Positions 18,216-26,536 of a DNA stretch of 64,000 nt are shown here, one piece after another. A model generated the notes under the pieces. It was not told the origin of the DNA, ran no database searches, and was given only the letters and a program-made list of their open reading frames with translations. The position numbers and the translations under genes are program-made. The stretch is from Levilactobacillus namurensis DSM 19117 (GTDB lineage Bacteria; Bacillota; Bacilli; Lactobacillales; Lactobacillaceae): the NCBI RefSeq assembly GCF_001434785.1, contig NZ_AZDT01000063.1:30944-94943 (forward strand), in the 5' to 3' direction. Position 1 is the stretch's first letter, and each line of letters begins with the position of its first letter.

Positions 18216-19049
18216 ATGTCTGAAATCTTAACTCATCTCATTAATTATGCCCAAAATCACACCTTCATCCAAGCCGTGGGCACCGAGGGGTCGGTCAACG
18301 ATACCGCCACCGGTTCAGATAGCTGGCAGGATATCGACGTGACCTACTTTGTCGCCGACCCAACCGCGTTCGACTTCACCACGTGGGTCACCGAGTTCGG
18401 GCAACCCAGTATCTGCCAGCACACCGAACATAGCAATCTGTTCGGCACCCACTCGAACCAATGGCGCATCTTTTTGGTCCAGTTCGTGAACTCCACGCGC
18501 ATCGACCTCAAGATTGCCCCCATGGCCGACCTGTCCCCCTACCTGAAAAATGACTCGCTCAACACCATCGTGTGGGCCCAGGATCCGGCGCTCACCTCCC
18601 GGCCAACCGATGACCACAGTCACCGGCAATTTGCCCCCACCCAAGCTGCGTTCAACGCCGTTCTAAACGAATTCTACTGGTGCGTGGGCAACGTGGCCAA
18701 GGGCTTGGCCCGTAAACAATTTCTCTACGCTAGTGAAATGAATGCGCAACACGTCCGGCCCCAACTGCTCCAAATGTTGGTCTGGACCGTTGCTTGTGAC
18801 CACCCCGAGGGCTTTAATCCCGGAGTGTACGATAAATACTTAGAACCCGAACTCACCAAGGAAGTGCGGGTCCGCCTGCAGCAGACCTACCGGCAAGAAA
18901 ATCTCAAGAAGCTCCGCCACAGTACGTTGATCGAAGCTGCCCTGATGATCTGGGCGCAACAACAGGTGATTCAAAAGACGAACCTGGCACTCCCCAGCTA
19001 CTTAGCGACCCGGATGCGGCAACTAGACGACTGGATCAACCGACTCTAA
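18216..19049 (+). CDS. aminoglycoside 6-adenylyltransferase-like nucleotidyltransferase
   Basis: 277-residue protein of the ANT(6)/AadE fold. The nucleotidyltransferase signature appears as GSVND with SWQDIDVTYFV around residues 25-47, and the third acidic residue is in RIDLKI. The C-terminal helical part (FYWCVGNVAKGLARKQFLYASEM) is also typical. Related enzymes adenylylate streptomycin, but many chromosomal homologs in lactobacilli have unknown substrates, so resistance should not be assumed. ATG at 18216 is preceded by GGAG at 9 nt; a TTG at 18213 is an alternative. Its stop overlaps the brnQ stop tail to tail. Confidence 0.82.
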   Translation: MSEILTHLINYAQNHTFIQAVGTEGSVNDTATGSDSWQDIDVTYFVADPTAFDFTTWVTEFGQPSICQHTEHSNLFGTHSNQWRIFLVQFVNSTRIDLKIAPMADLSPYLKNDSLNTIVWAQDPALTSRPTDDHSHRQFAPTQAAFNAVLNEFYWCVGNVAKGLARKQFLYASEMNAQHVRPQLLQMLVWTVACDHPEGFNPGVYDKYLEPELTKEVRVRLQQTYRQENLKKLRHSTLIEAALMIWAQQQVIQKTNLALPSYLATRMRQLDDWINRL

Positions 19050-20407
19050 GCCTCCTGCGTATTGCGCTCGACGACTAACCGCCAGTACCCCCAACCCAGG
19101 CCCAAGGCAAAGCCTACTAGGGTCGGCACCAACCAGCCTAAGCCCAGGCTCGCCAAGGGCACGTAGGTGTGGTAGAGGTGTAAGACCCGGGCGACCGGGC
19201 CCCAAGTGGTCACGACGGCTGGCGAGTTCGCCAACAGATCTAGGATGGCGGGCACCGCCGTGAAGGCAATCGTGGCCTTGTAGACCACTCCCGCGTAGGC
19301 CCATTTGGCCACCGTCAGGGAAACTAGGATCAACGCCAAGGACAACGGGTACAGCAGCATCAAGACCGGTAACGACCAGGCGATGATGTTATCCAACCCG
19401 GCGTTGGCCACCACGAACGAAGCCACCGTGGTGATCCGTAACCAGGTCAGGTAACTGACTTTCGGGAACAACTTATGGAAGTCCTGGGCAAACGAGGTCA
19501 CCAGACCCAATGCCGTGGTGAAGACCCCCAACGTGACCAAGACGCCTAAGAACGCCGTCCCAAAGCGACTGAAGTAGTGGCCCACAATCTGGGATAACGC
19601 GACCCCACCATTAGCTGACAGCGTCAACTGCCCTAGACTAAAGGCGCCTAATAGCACCAACCCGAAGTACACTAAGACTTCGACCACGATGGCTAAGACC
19701 CCCGCCTTGGCGGTCACCTTAGTCAGTTCCCGGTCGTGGTACCCTAATCCCCGCACCGCGTGAACGAAGGTGACACTTAACGCCAACAGCGCCACGGCAT
19801 CGATGGTGTTATAACCTTCCAACAACCCGCTGATGGTCGCACCACTCTGATAGGCTGCGGTCGGCGTGTGCGCCAAGCCACCCATGGGGTGCCAGAAAGC
19901 CACCACGAAGATGATGGCCAGTAATGCCAAGAAGCAGACGTTGAGGTACTTGCCGACCCATTTAATCAGACTGTTTTGATGGGTCGCAATCAGGTAAGCT
20001 AACCCGAAGAAGACTGCGGTAAACACCCACTGGCCCAACGTGGTCCATCGCTGAGGCAAGAACGGTTCGGCGGCCATCTGGTAAGCCGTCGCAGCAGTCC
20101 GGGGTGTCCCGAAGAACGGGCCGATGGTCAGGTGAACTAGGACCAAGAAGAAGGCCGCATAATGGCGCCCCACCGGCTTAGCCAGGTCATAGAGACCATC
20201 ACTTTGGGTGACCACCACCGCTAGAATTGCCAGTAAGGGAAATAACGATCCCGACACGGCGAAGCCTAACGCTGCCGTGAACCAGTGCTGGCCGGCTAAT
20301 TGCCCCAGGTGGACCGGAAAAATCAAGTTACCGGAACCAAAGAACATGCCGAAAATCAACGAACTCACCACTAATAATTGCCATCGCGTCTGTTTTGTCT
20401 GTTCCAT
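19046..20407 (-). CDS. brnQ: branched-chain amino acid:cation symporter, BrnQ family
   Basis: 453-residue membrane protein with about 12 hydrophobic segments. The N-terminal FGMFFGSGNLIFPVHLGQLAG is the LIVCS-family signature. It imports leucine, isoleucine and valine with Na+ or H+. A T-box leader directly upstream makes its expression respond to uncharged tRNA. The start at 20407 has AAGGAGG upstream. Confidence 0.92.
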   Translation of the reverse strand: MEQTKQTRWQLLVVSSLIFGMFFGSGNLIFPVHLGQLAGQHWFTAALGFAVSGSLFPLLAILAVVVTQSDGLYDLAKPVGRHYAAFFLVLVHLTIGPFFGTPRTAATAYQMAAEPFLPQRWTTLGQWVFTAVFFGLAYLIATHQNSLIKWVGKYLNVCFLALLAIIFVVAFWHPMGGLAHTPTAAYQSGATISGLLEGYNTIDAVALLALSVTFVHAVRGLGYHDRELTKVTAKAGVLAIVVEVLVYFGLVLLGAFSLGQLTLSANGGVALSQIVGHYFSRFGTAFLGVLVTLGVFTTALGLVTSFAQDFHKLFPKVSYLTWLRITTVASFVVANAGLDNIIAWSLPVLMLLYPLSLALILVSLTVAKWAYAGVVYKATIAFTAVPAILDLLANSPAVVTTWGPVARVLHLYHTYVPLASLGLGWLVPTLVGFALGLGWGYWRLVVERNTQEA

Positions 20408-20441
20408 CTTGATTCCTCCTTAAAATTAACCTCTAAACGTC

Positions 20442-20690
20442 AAAAAGAGCCCTTCTCCCATCAACGGGAAAAGGGCTCTCACTAGTTTCAGTAGAACGGT
20501 ACCACCTTTTTGTGGCGTCCAACGACGTCACACTCATCACGGACCAACATCCGCTAGCCTGGTAATGGTGGCTGCCACGGTAACCTACAAATTCAGCACC
20601 GAACTCAGAAATGATTTTCGCACCGCCTAGATGGTCACTTCGCATTTCACGTGACTCACTGGGCATCGCCGGCAGCGCTACTTTTTTCTT
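20442..20690 (-). promoter_or_regulatory. T-box riboswitch leader of brnQ
   Basis: On the minus strand a stem I region (GCTGCC pairing with GGCAGC) contains an AGTGA specifier-loop motif. The T-box sequence AAGGTGGTACCG follows (plus 20498-20509), then a terminator stem GAGAGCCCTT/AAGGGCTC with TTTTT (20442-20480). The specifier triplet is ambiguous by eye; GTA (Val) fits the gene product but TTT cannot be excluded. Confidence 0.85.
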
Positions 20691-20775
20691 CAACGTTTTT
20701 TTAAGTATTGGTTGCTATTATAAGCAGAGATTATGAGAAATGCAAGACCGTTTTTCATCGAAATCTCATTTTTAG

Positions 20776-21660
20776 TTATTTAATCGTTGCGTTTACCGTA
20801 TAGGTCCGGTGATGCTTAGCTACCACCACCAGGGTAAACTTCTTATTGACCTTGTTGAGCTTCTTGACCTGTGCCTTACTCAACCGAATCGTGACCTTTC
20901 CCTTCTTGGTCAGGGTCAATCGCTTAACCACCTTGTGCTTTTGGTTCTTGATGACTACCCGGGCCCCTTTTGGGGCATGTTTGACCGTTAACTTCTTAGC
21001 GTTGCGGCGGTAGCGGCTTACCGTCAGTTTCTTGAATTTAACCGGCTTATCCGGCTTAGGTGCGGGGATTGGTGCTACCGGTTCAGGAACGATGTCTTCC
21101 GTAAACCGAACCAAGTCTTGCGCGTAATTATTGAAAGCTCCCGCCAAGTCATCCGCAAACAACGCCATCCCCTGCGCTTGGTCTTCCCAATCTTCATCAC
21201 GATCGACCGCAATTAAATCACGTTTCAAAGTAGCGTTATCACTAGCCGAGAAGCGGTCTTGGAAGTAACGGTACAGAACTAAAATGCCTTGACGGTCCTG
21301 ATTGAACTCAATATTAGTGTCTTCTAACCCTAATGAATAGCTGTAGTCTTCAAAGGTCCCCGTAAACGTCAAACTATCCCGGTCGCCATCCGCATAAGCG
21401 TCAATTCCCGCATCCCGAATATTGTTAATCGTCCCAATATCCATTCGGTCACGAATATAGTCACTACTAGTCCGCACAGCTTCACGCAAAATCTCAATAT
21501 CAGAAGTAAACTGACTTTGAGAAATACTGGTTACTCCACTAGCTTGAGCCGTTACAATTGCCTCACGTTGCGTTACCATCCCTAATAAGGGTTCCGCAGA
21601 ACTCCCCACCACCACTGCAACCGTTCCTACTAATAACCCACGTAAAATTCTCTTTTTCAT
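20776..21660 (-). CDS. secreted protein with a lysine-rich C-terminal domain
   Basis: 294 residues. A signal peptide (MKKRILRGLLVGTVAVVVG) is followed by an acidic helical middle region (about 45-205), a proline-rich hinge PEPVAPIPAPKPDKP, and a basic beta-rich C-terminal domain of about 85 residues with many lysines. The C-terminus resembles Ig-like surface domains of lactobacilli and may bind the cell wall by charge. No catalytic motif is recognisable. Monocistronic on the minus strand. Confidence 0.7.
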   Translation of the reverse strand: MKKRILRGLLVGTVAVVVGSSAEPLLGMVTQREAIVTAQASGVTSISQSQFTSDIEILREAVRTSSDYIRDRMDIGTINNIRDAGIDAYADGDRDSLTFTGTFEDYSYSLGLEDTNIEFNQDRQGILVLYRYFQDRFSASDNATLKRDLIAVDRDEDWEDQAQGMALFADDLAGAFNNYAQDLVRFTEDIVPEPVAPIPAPKPDKPVKFKKLTVSRYRRNAKKLTVKHAPKGARVVIKNQKHKVVKRLTLTKKGKVTIRLSKAQVKKLNKVNKKFTLVVVAKHHRTYTVNATIK

Positions 21661-21793
21661 CTTAACTCTCCCATATGTAATGATTATATATTATTGATAC
21701 GAAAAATAGTTTATCAAATTTCCCCTCCGTTAGCGATAGCTTTATAGATGAATTAGCTACTTTCTCTTGACGTTAGTCTCTACAAACTCCGAT

Positions 21794-21834
21794 TAAAAAA
21801 TGGACAACCCTCGACTTTTGAAGGTTGTCCATTT
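21794..21834 (-). terminator. terminator of the SPFH/NfeD-like operon
   Basis: AATGGACAACC and GGTTGTCCATT followed on the minus strand by TTTTTT. It lies about 260 bp past the SPFH stop, with element A3 inside the implied 3' UTR. Confidence 0.75.
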
Positions 21835-21908
21835 AACTTCATAATATCGTACAGCGTCACACTTGAACCAATAATGACAAAACGTATGCACAATTTAGCG
21901 CTCGCATC

Positions 21909-22061
21909 AGCCGTGAGGGCGCACAGACAGGGCTCAGCCGTGAAATGATTCTTAGTTGGCGTTTCTCAGCCGACTTAGAATCAGGCCAATCTTCGAGACC
22001 GCTCTGTGGCTCGAAGTTGTGCCCACGGCGTTCCAGCCCTGTCTGGGCACCCGGTAAGGCG
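21909..22061 (+). repeat. structured intergenic element, subfamily A (copy A3, divergent third stem)
   Basis: Outer arms ACAGACAGGGCT and AGCCCTGTCTG are retained, as is GCCGTG/CACGGC. The third stem has a different sequence, GATTCTTAGTTGGC paired with GCCGACTTAGAATC. It remains complementary and keeps the T-T mismatch at the same place. Confidence 0.85.
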
Positions 22062-22093
22062 AAGGGCCATCACAGCCGCTGCCAGCCAACACT

Positions 22094-23002
22094 TTACTTA
22101 GCCGATTTCGTCGCCTTAAACGCCTCCGCAAAGGCTGGTACGGCGCCTAAACTGTCGATGGCGGTATTGGGCATGACCACCGTATTGGCGTCGCTGTTGG
22201 CCAGTTCCTTGAAGGCCGCGATGTTTTGCGAAATAAAGTAGTTCTGCGAAGACACACTCAACGCCGCGTTCAGCTTTCCGATTCGGTAAGCATCCGCATC
22301 CGCTTCGGTATGGATCGCCGTTGCCTTGGCCGTCGCCGAATTCACCAGCGCCGTGTTTTGGGCCTGGTTGGTGGCTAACAGGGCCTGGTTATTGGCCTCG
22401 TTCTCCAGTGTGATCGACTTACTCTTCCCTTGGGCGGTCGCAATCGCCGCGTCCCGTTCCCGGGTGGCCTTCAAGAGCTTGTTCATCGAGTCCTGGATAT
22501 CCCGCGACGGGTTAACGGAGTCGATGTTAACCCGGTCCACGTTGAGCCCGTATCCCGCCGTGACGTCCGATAGCCCCGCGAACAAGGCCCGGTTGATCTC
22601 TTCGGTCCCGTTCAGAACCTCGTTTAATTCCTTATTCCCGATAATGCCCCGCAAGGACGCCCGGGTATCCTGGGTCATACTACGTACCGAATCCTCGTTC
22701 TTAAACACGAAGTCTTCGATATTGGTCACGTGGTATTTCAGCGAAATCTTCACGGAAATCTCCGCGTTATCCTTGGTAATCACCACTTGTTCGTCCAAGT
22801 CGACCGGCGTCTGGGCCGTGCTGACCCGAATCACGTGCGAAATAAACGGCGCAATCAGGTGAATCCCCGGCGTTAACGTCTTGTTGTACTTCCCTAAGGT
22901 GATCACCACGCCCCGGTCAGGCTGCGTAATAATCTTCACCGATAACAGTAAGCCCAAAATAATAATTAGTAGGATTAGTAATCCTAACATAGCTCCCCAC
23001 AT
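22094..23002 (-). CDS. SPFH/Band 7 domain protein (stomatin/prohibitin homolog)
   Basis: 302-residue membrane scaffold protein. An N-terminal hydrophobic anchor (about 5-25) is followed by the Band 7 domain (about 25-190, beginning QPDRGVVITLGKYNKTLTPG) and an Ala/Asn-rich coiled coil rich in ATAQGKSKSITLENEANNQA-type repeats. Such proteins assemble into oligomeric membrane microdomains. It lies 12 bp after a small NfeD-like gene, a common pairing. Confidence 0.88.
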   Translation of the reverse strand: MWGAMLGLLILLIIILGLLLSVKIITQPDRGVVITLGKYNKTLTPGIHLIAPFISHVIRVSTAQTPVDLDEQVVITKDNAEISVKISLKYHVTNIEDFVFKNEDSVRSMTQDTRASLRGIIGNKELNEVLNGTEEINRALFAGLSDVTAGYGLNVDRVNIDSVNPSRDIQDSMNKLLKATRERDAAIATAQGKSKSITLENEANNQALLATNQAQNTALVNSATAKATAIHTEADADAYRIGKLNAALSVSSQNYFISQNIAAFKELANSDANTVVMPNTAIDSLGAVPAFAEAFKATKSAK

Positions 23003-23014
23003 CTGAATCCCCTC

Positions 23015-23212
23015 CTAATCAGCAGTCACAACGCGGACGGTCAAGCCGTGCTGGTCCGCGTGAATCACTTCCACGACATCCCCCACCCGTAAGTCTTGAG
23101 TGGCATTCAGGTGGTACAGGATGCCGTAAAAGGTCGCCCCGACGCTTAAATCGGTGGCGGATATGGTAAATTGACGGCCAATCAGCCGCTGGTCTAAGTA
23201 ATCGCCCTGCAT
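23015..23212 (-). CDS. NfeD C-terminal-like small protein
   Basis: 65 residues forming a likely OB-fold beta-barrel (DLSVGATFYGILYHL, then LRVGDVVEVI). It matches the soluble C-terminal domain of NfeD, the usual partner of SPFH proteins, without membrane segments. The SPFH gene follows after 12 bp. Function as a stand-alone domain is inferred from context. Confidence 0.7.
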   Translation of the reverse strand: MQGDYLDQRLIGRQFTISATDLSVGATFYGILYHLNATQDLRVGDVVEVIHADQHGLTVRVVTAD

Positions 23213-23315
23213 GGTTGGGCCCCCCTATCTGTCTTGTCGTCGCGTTGTTCCGCTACTAATGATGATAGAACAGTTAGAAAACCAATACCAGCCCTTTTCA
23301 CTGAAAATCGGTCGT

Positions 23316-23858
23316 TCAGCGTTCATCCAAGACGCTTAATCGAACCAGCATTTTGCGAACCCGCTGGCCGGCCTGATCATGATTGATCCGCTTTAAAAGC
23401 TGTGCCTGCGAGACTTTTAAGACCGTATAGTCACCGTTCGAGTGAACGATAAAGCTATGGTAGGTCACCTGCCGACCGCTCAGTGTAAACCAGTTGGGCT
23501 CTAAATTCTTGTGACTGGCCTGGATGTGCTGGTCCGGCCACACCGAATACCGCGTGGTCCCTTGAACCCGGTCTAGCTGAACCTGCCAGCCCCGTTTGAC
23601 ATTAGAAGCTTCCTGCCACCGTTGAATCTTGGAGTAGTGGATCCCGTAATAGATGACGCTGGCATACTTGAGTTTAGGATTCTTGGTTAATGCCGCAGCG
23701 GTCAATGGCGTCACGGTCTGCTTGGGCCGGGACGGCTTGACCTTCGCCGTTCGGGTCGTGGTGTTCGCGAGGTGCTGTTGCGAGACCAGGAAGACGCCGG
23801 CCAGTAAGACCACCACCGCCGTTAGGACCACTAAAAGATAACTGAATGATTTTTTCAC
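23316..23858 (-). CDS. membrane-anchored protein of unknown function
   Basis: 180 residues: MKKSFSYLL plus a hydrophobic helix (about 8-27), then an extracellular part with a basic Thr/Pro stretch and a compact domain of about 120 residues (YASVIYYGIHYSKIQRWQEA onward). No catalytic motif is recognised. I chose the GTG at 23858 because GAAGG lies 8 nt upstream; an in-frame GTG at 23876 lacks a site. Confidence 0.65.
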   Translation of the reverse strand: MKKSFSYLLVVLTAVVVLLAGVFLVSQQHLANTTTRTAKVKPSRPKQTVTPLTAAALTKNPKLKYASVIYYGIHYSKIQRWQEASNVKRGWQVQLDRVQGTTRYSVWPDQHIQASHKNLEPNWFTLSGRQVTYHSFIVHSNGDYTVLKVSQAQLLKRINHDQAGQRVRKMLVRLSVLDER

Positions 23859-23959
23859 AGCTAAACCTTCTATCACATGGGATTGATTGTCTTTCAGATT
23901 ACCACTTTTAAGCCCCAGGCGACGCTGATTTAAGCCGTATTCGCCAGAAAGTTGCCAAA

Positions 23960-23994
23960 TTAAAACCGGAGCGGCCCCGCTGAGCTACTCCGGT
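23960..23994 (-). terminator. terminator of the 24009 gene
   Basis: ACCGGAG and CTCCGGT arms followed on the minus strand by TTTTAATTT. Confidence 0.75.
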
Positions 23995-24008
23995 AAACTT
24001 TTCAAACG

Positions 24009-24536
24009 CTACTCACGCCAACGAAACCGACTCGGTGCCAAATCCGTTGCGATGGTGGCGACCTGGTGGCGCGGTAATTGCCGCCCCAACGGCGGTGTCT
24101 GGGCTACCAGTAACGCCATTTCTAACGGCGACGTAATCCCCTGCTGCCACAGGAAATCCACGTACATCCCCTGTTCACTTAACCGCCGCACTTGTCGGTG
24201 GTCGCTGGGGGCCATGATCTGCCACGCCCCCGCGGCTTGCCGGTAAGTCGCCAAGTCCGCTGCTGGTAGACCGTACTGGGGCCACTGCTGGGCCAGCTGA
24301 TCCCAGAATTGGTCGGCCAACCGGGGCTGGTCGGTGGCGGTGGCGTTCAATACCACGCACAACGCACTGGCATCGTGGTTCAAGAGGACGAAGCGCTGGC
24401 GTTGCACCTGTAGGGCTGTGGCGTGCCAAGAAAAAGTCGGGTTCGCCAATGCCGCTTGCTTGGCCTGCGCGGGTTCACGTACATTAGGATAGTCGCGAAA
24501 GAGGTCACGGCCTTTTTGGAGGACATTTAGATACAC
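24009..24536 (-). CDS. uncharacterised cytoplasmic protein, possibly DUF6933-like
   Basis: 175 residues starting MYLNVLQKGRDLF from GTG with AAAGGAG upstream; the open frame extends to 24575 but without a start signal. No signal peptide or membrane segment. The pattern of an N-terminal LNVLQK, a central FVLLNHDASALCVVLN strand and a C-terminal ATDLAPSRFRW reminds me of DUF6933 proteins, but this is only a resemblance. It has its own terminator. Confidence 0.65.
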   Translation of the reverse strand: MYLNVLQKGRDLFRDYPNVREPAQAKQAALANPTFSWHATALQVQRQRFVLLNHDASALCVVLNATATDQPRLADQFWDQLAQQWPQYGLPAADLATYRQAAGAWQIMAPSDHRQVRRLSEQGMYVDFLWQQGITSPLEMALLVAQTPPLGRQLPRHQVATIATDLAPSRFRWRE

Positions 24537-24655
24537 GATTGGGACTCCTTTGATCTGACTTCGTTCAGGACGCATGATGGCTAGGGGCCATCGTTACATC
24601 CAGTCTAGTGATATGATTAGCCGCATTGTATCGATCATCTAATCATCGTATTAAC

Positions 24656-25744
24656 TTAATCGCCTCCGTTAACGTTTATCTTATATTTAGTCTTTAACGC
24701 GTTTAAAGCTCTATAATCTACAGTTCCATCTGATTGTAGTCTTCCCAAAACGATCCCCGGCAAAATTCCTAGTTTGGCCGCAAATTGTTTTATCGCAATA
24801 GCCGAATAATCTCCCCTAGCTTTGAATTCTTTATAACTTTTACTTGGAATAAAAAATTCAGAAGCGAAAGCATTTGCCTTATTCTCTTTTTCCTCGTACT
24901 GTTCTCTATCATCATAACTAGAATAAAAATCTTCGTCATAAATATGTCCTAATTCATGGATTAGTGAAAACCAAAATATATCCGAAGCTTTATTTCTATC
25001 TGTAATCATCAGTAAGACACTACCATTTTTAAATTTCTTGGTTGCACCATTTAATCTTGCCCCCGTCATTTGAGGTAAAGCCTCTAACACAATCCCGCAA
25101 TCTAGCAAAGTATCTTTCAACTTCTGATAAAAACTCTCTGGAGCTTCTAAATTCATTTTTTTTATATTGGGAAGTGCCTTTTGGAGTTTAGATTTACTGT
25201 ACTTATTCGTTGTGATGTTTCTAGCATTATTGGTAGCCAACTCCAGCATAACATTTGATAAAACTATTGATTTTTCATCCTTTGCTACTCTAGAACGACG
25301 ATAACTAACTGCTGAATTAAACTCGGTTAATTGAGTTAAATCGGATAGCTTCAATAAAGTTCTGAGTTTTTGAATCTTCTCATTAGCCGAATATCTTTTG
25401 TCTTTCAAAAAATGATTATCTTTTAAATATTTAATATCAATTAAATCACATACATGCCGTTCATCCGTATTTTTGGCATTCTTAATTTCAGCAACTTTCG
25501 CATCATAGTTTGCCTGCAAGTTTATCCACGTTTGTAACGATATACCAGTGAGCTTGGCTAATTTATTTGCTGTAACAGCACTGATACCATCCTCACCACT
25601 AATTAGTTTACTAATTGTTTTCGGCGAGAGATCTAAGCGTTTGGCAAACTCAGCCTGGGTAATGTTCAAGTCCTCTACAATTTCTTCAACATAGGATCCC
25701 GGATGAAAAGCAATTAAGTCCTTGTATTCAACTTCCTTACTCAT
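24656..25744 (-). CDS. HigA-like antitoxin fused to an ImmA/IrrE metallopeptidase
   Basis: 362 residues. The N-terminal XRE helix-turn-helix (about 20-75, ITQAEFAKRLDLSPKTISKL) has the HigA/VapI form, followed by a helical linker. The C-terminal ImmA/IrrE zinc peptidase domain has HELGH around residue 265 and a downstream glutamate region EKENKANAFASEFFIP. It overlaps the upstream toxin gene by 8 bp. The module is AT-rich against GC-rich surroundings, suggesting transfer. The peptidase half could degrade the antitoxin or a partner under stress, by analogy to ImmA only. Confidence 0.85.
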   Translation of the reverse strand: MSKEVEYKDLIAFHPGSYVEEIVEDLNITQAEFAKRLDLSPKTISKLISGEDGISAVTANKLAKLTGISLQTWINLQANYDAKVAEIKNAKNTDERHVCDLIDIKYLKDNHFLKDKRYSANEKIQKLRTLLKLSDLTQLTEFNSAVSYRRSRVAKDEKSIVLSNVMLELATNNARNITTNKYSKSKLQKALPNIKKMNLEAPESFYQKLKDTLLDCGIVLEALPQMTGARLNGATKKFKNGSVLLMITDRNKASDIFWFSLIHELGHIYDEDFYSSYDDREQYEEKENKANAFASEFFIPSKSYKEFKARGDYSAIAIKQFAAKLGILPGIVLGRLQSDGTVDYRALNALKTKYKINVNGGD

Positions 25745-26075
25745 AATGTTTACTTACCTCCGTAACCTGAATAATTTCGATGGACTTTGAATTCGAAAAC
25801 ACCATCTCCTGAGGATAATCGTCAAATCTAACAAGTAATCTACACGAGCCCCTTCTGCCATCAATGTCTATCGCATACAGCCCATTTAGCTTCCCTTTAA
25901 GCGCGTGAAAATGAAGCACTGGATTATTAAGAATGGATTCAAGATTATCTGCAGCGTCTAAAAAGTTAACTATTTTCAATAGCTTCTTAGCAACTTTTTC
26001 CGAAAAATCTCTTTTAGCCTGACTTAACTCAGTGCACTGCTTTTTTACAGTTCCATTCTTATAAACAACGTCCAT
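25737..26075 (-). CDS. type II toxin, RelE/HigB family
   Basis: 112-residue RelE-fold protein, probably a ribosome-dependent mRNA endonuclease. The C-terminal half carries the family pattern LNGLYAIDIDGRRGSCRLLVRF and ends VTEVSKHYE. The start at 26075 has GGAGG 5 nt upstream; ATG at 26090 overlaps that site. It is the first gene of a toxin-then-antitoxin operon, the order typical of higBA, under a promoter covered by an inverted repeat. Confidence 0.85.
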   Translation of the reverse strand: MDVVYKNGTVKKQCTELSQAKRDFSEKVAKKLLKIVNFLDAADNLESILNNPVLHFHALKGKLNGLYAIDIDGRRGSCRLLVRFDDYPQEMVFSNSKSIEIIQVTEVSKHYE

Positions 26076-26096
26076 GCCATCCTCCGTCATTCTGAA

Positions 26097-26145
26097 ATTA
26101 CCTTTTAGGTAATATAAGGATAGACGGTTACCCCATTTAAGTCAA
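26097..26145 (-). promoter_or_regulatory. promoter and operator of the higBA-like operon
   Basis: Minus-strand -35 TTGACT (26140-26145) and -10 TATCCT (26117-26122) are 17 bp apart. Just downstream, ATTACCT TTT AGGTAAT (26097-26113) forms a perfect palindrome over the transcription start, suitable for autorepression by the HTH antitoxin. Confidence 0.7.
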
Positions 26146-26231
26146 CTTTCATGGTTCTCAATACTCAAATTCGCTAATAATTTTAAACAGTTTGTGGAAA
26201 GAGCCAACCCAAATCTATAATGTTCTTCCAG

Positions 26232-26265
26232 GTCCGCGACTATCGTAAGTAGTTGCGGGCTTTTT
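26232..26265 (+). terminator. orphan plus-strand intrinsic terminator
   Basis: CCGCGACTA and TAGTTGCGG followed by GCTTTTT. A TATAAT lies just upstream (26216-26221). No gene precedes it on this strand. The remainder of 26266-26536 holds nothing recognisable beyond the ribosome site of the nuclease gene. Confidence 0.55.
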
Positions 26266-26536
26266 GGAATGTCGGTCATTTAGACGAGGGCGCCAGCGGT
26301 TGCCTAATTGTGCATTCAAGTCTGTCTCGTCAATGCGCAAATCAGACACTAAGCCGCAGTCCCAAATTAATACCGCATCAATTCCGTTGCTTGCCGATTA
26401 AATTTCGCCCTCAATTTCTTTCATTCTAGAATTTCTGGTATGCTTAATGACGTGATCAACCAACTTTAGTGGTCGTGTTTCATCTCCAAGTTAGCTGACC
26501 TATCCAAATACTAGTATTCCTGAGGAGGAAATTTTC

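Noticed and set aside
18216-19049. Acquired antibiotic-resistance island
   Set aside because: The ANT(6)-like gene has the base composition of its neighbours, overlaps the brnQ stop and has no mobile element beside it; more likely a resident chromosomal homolog.
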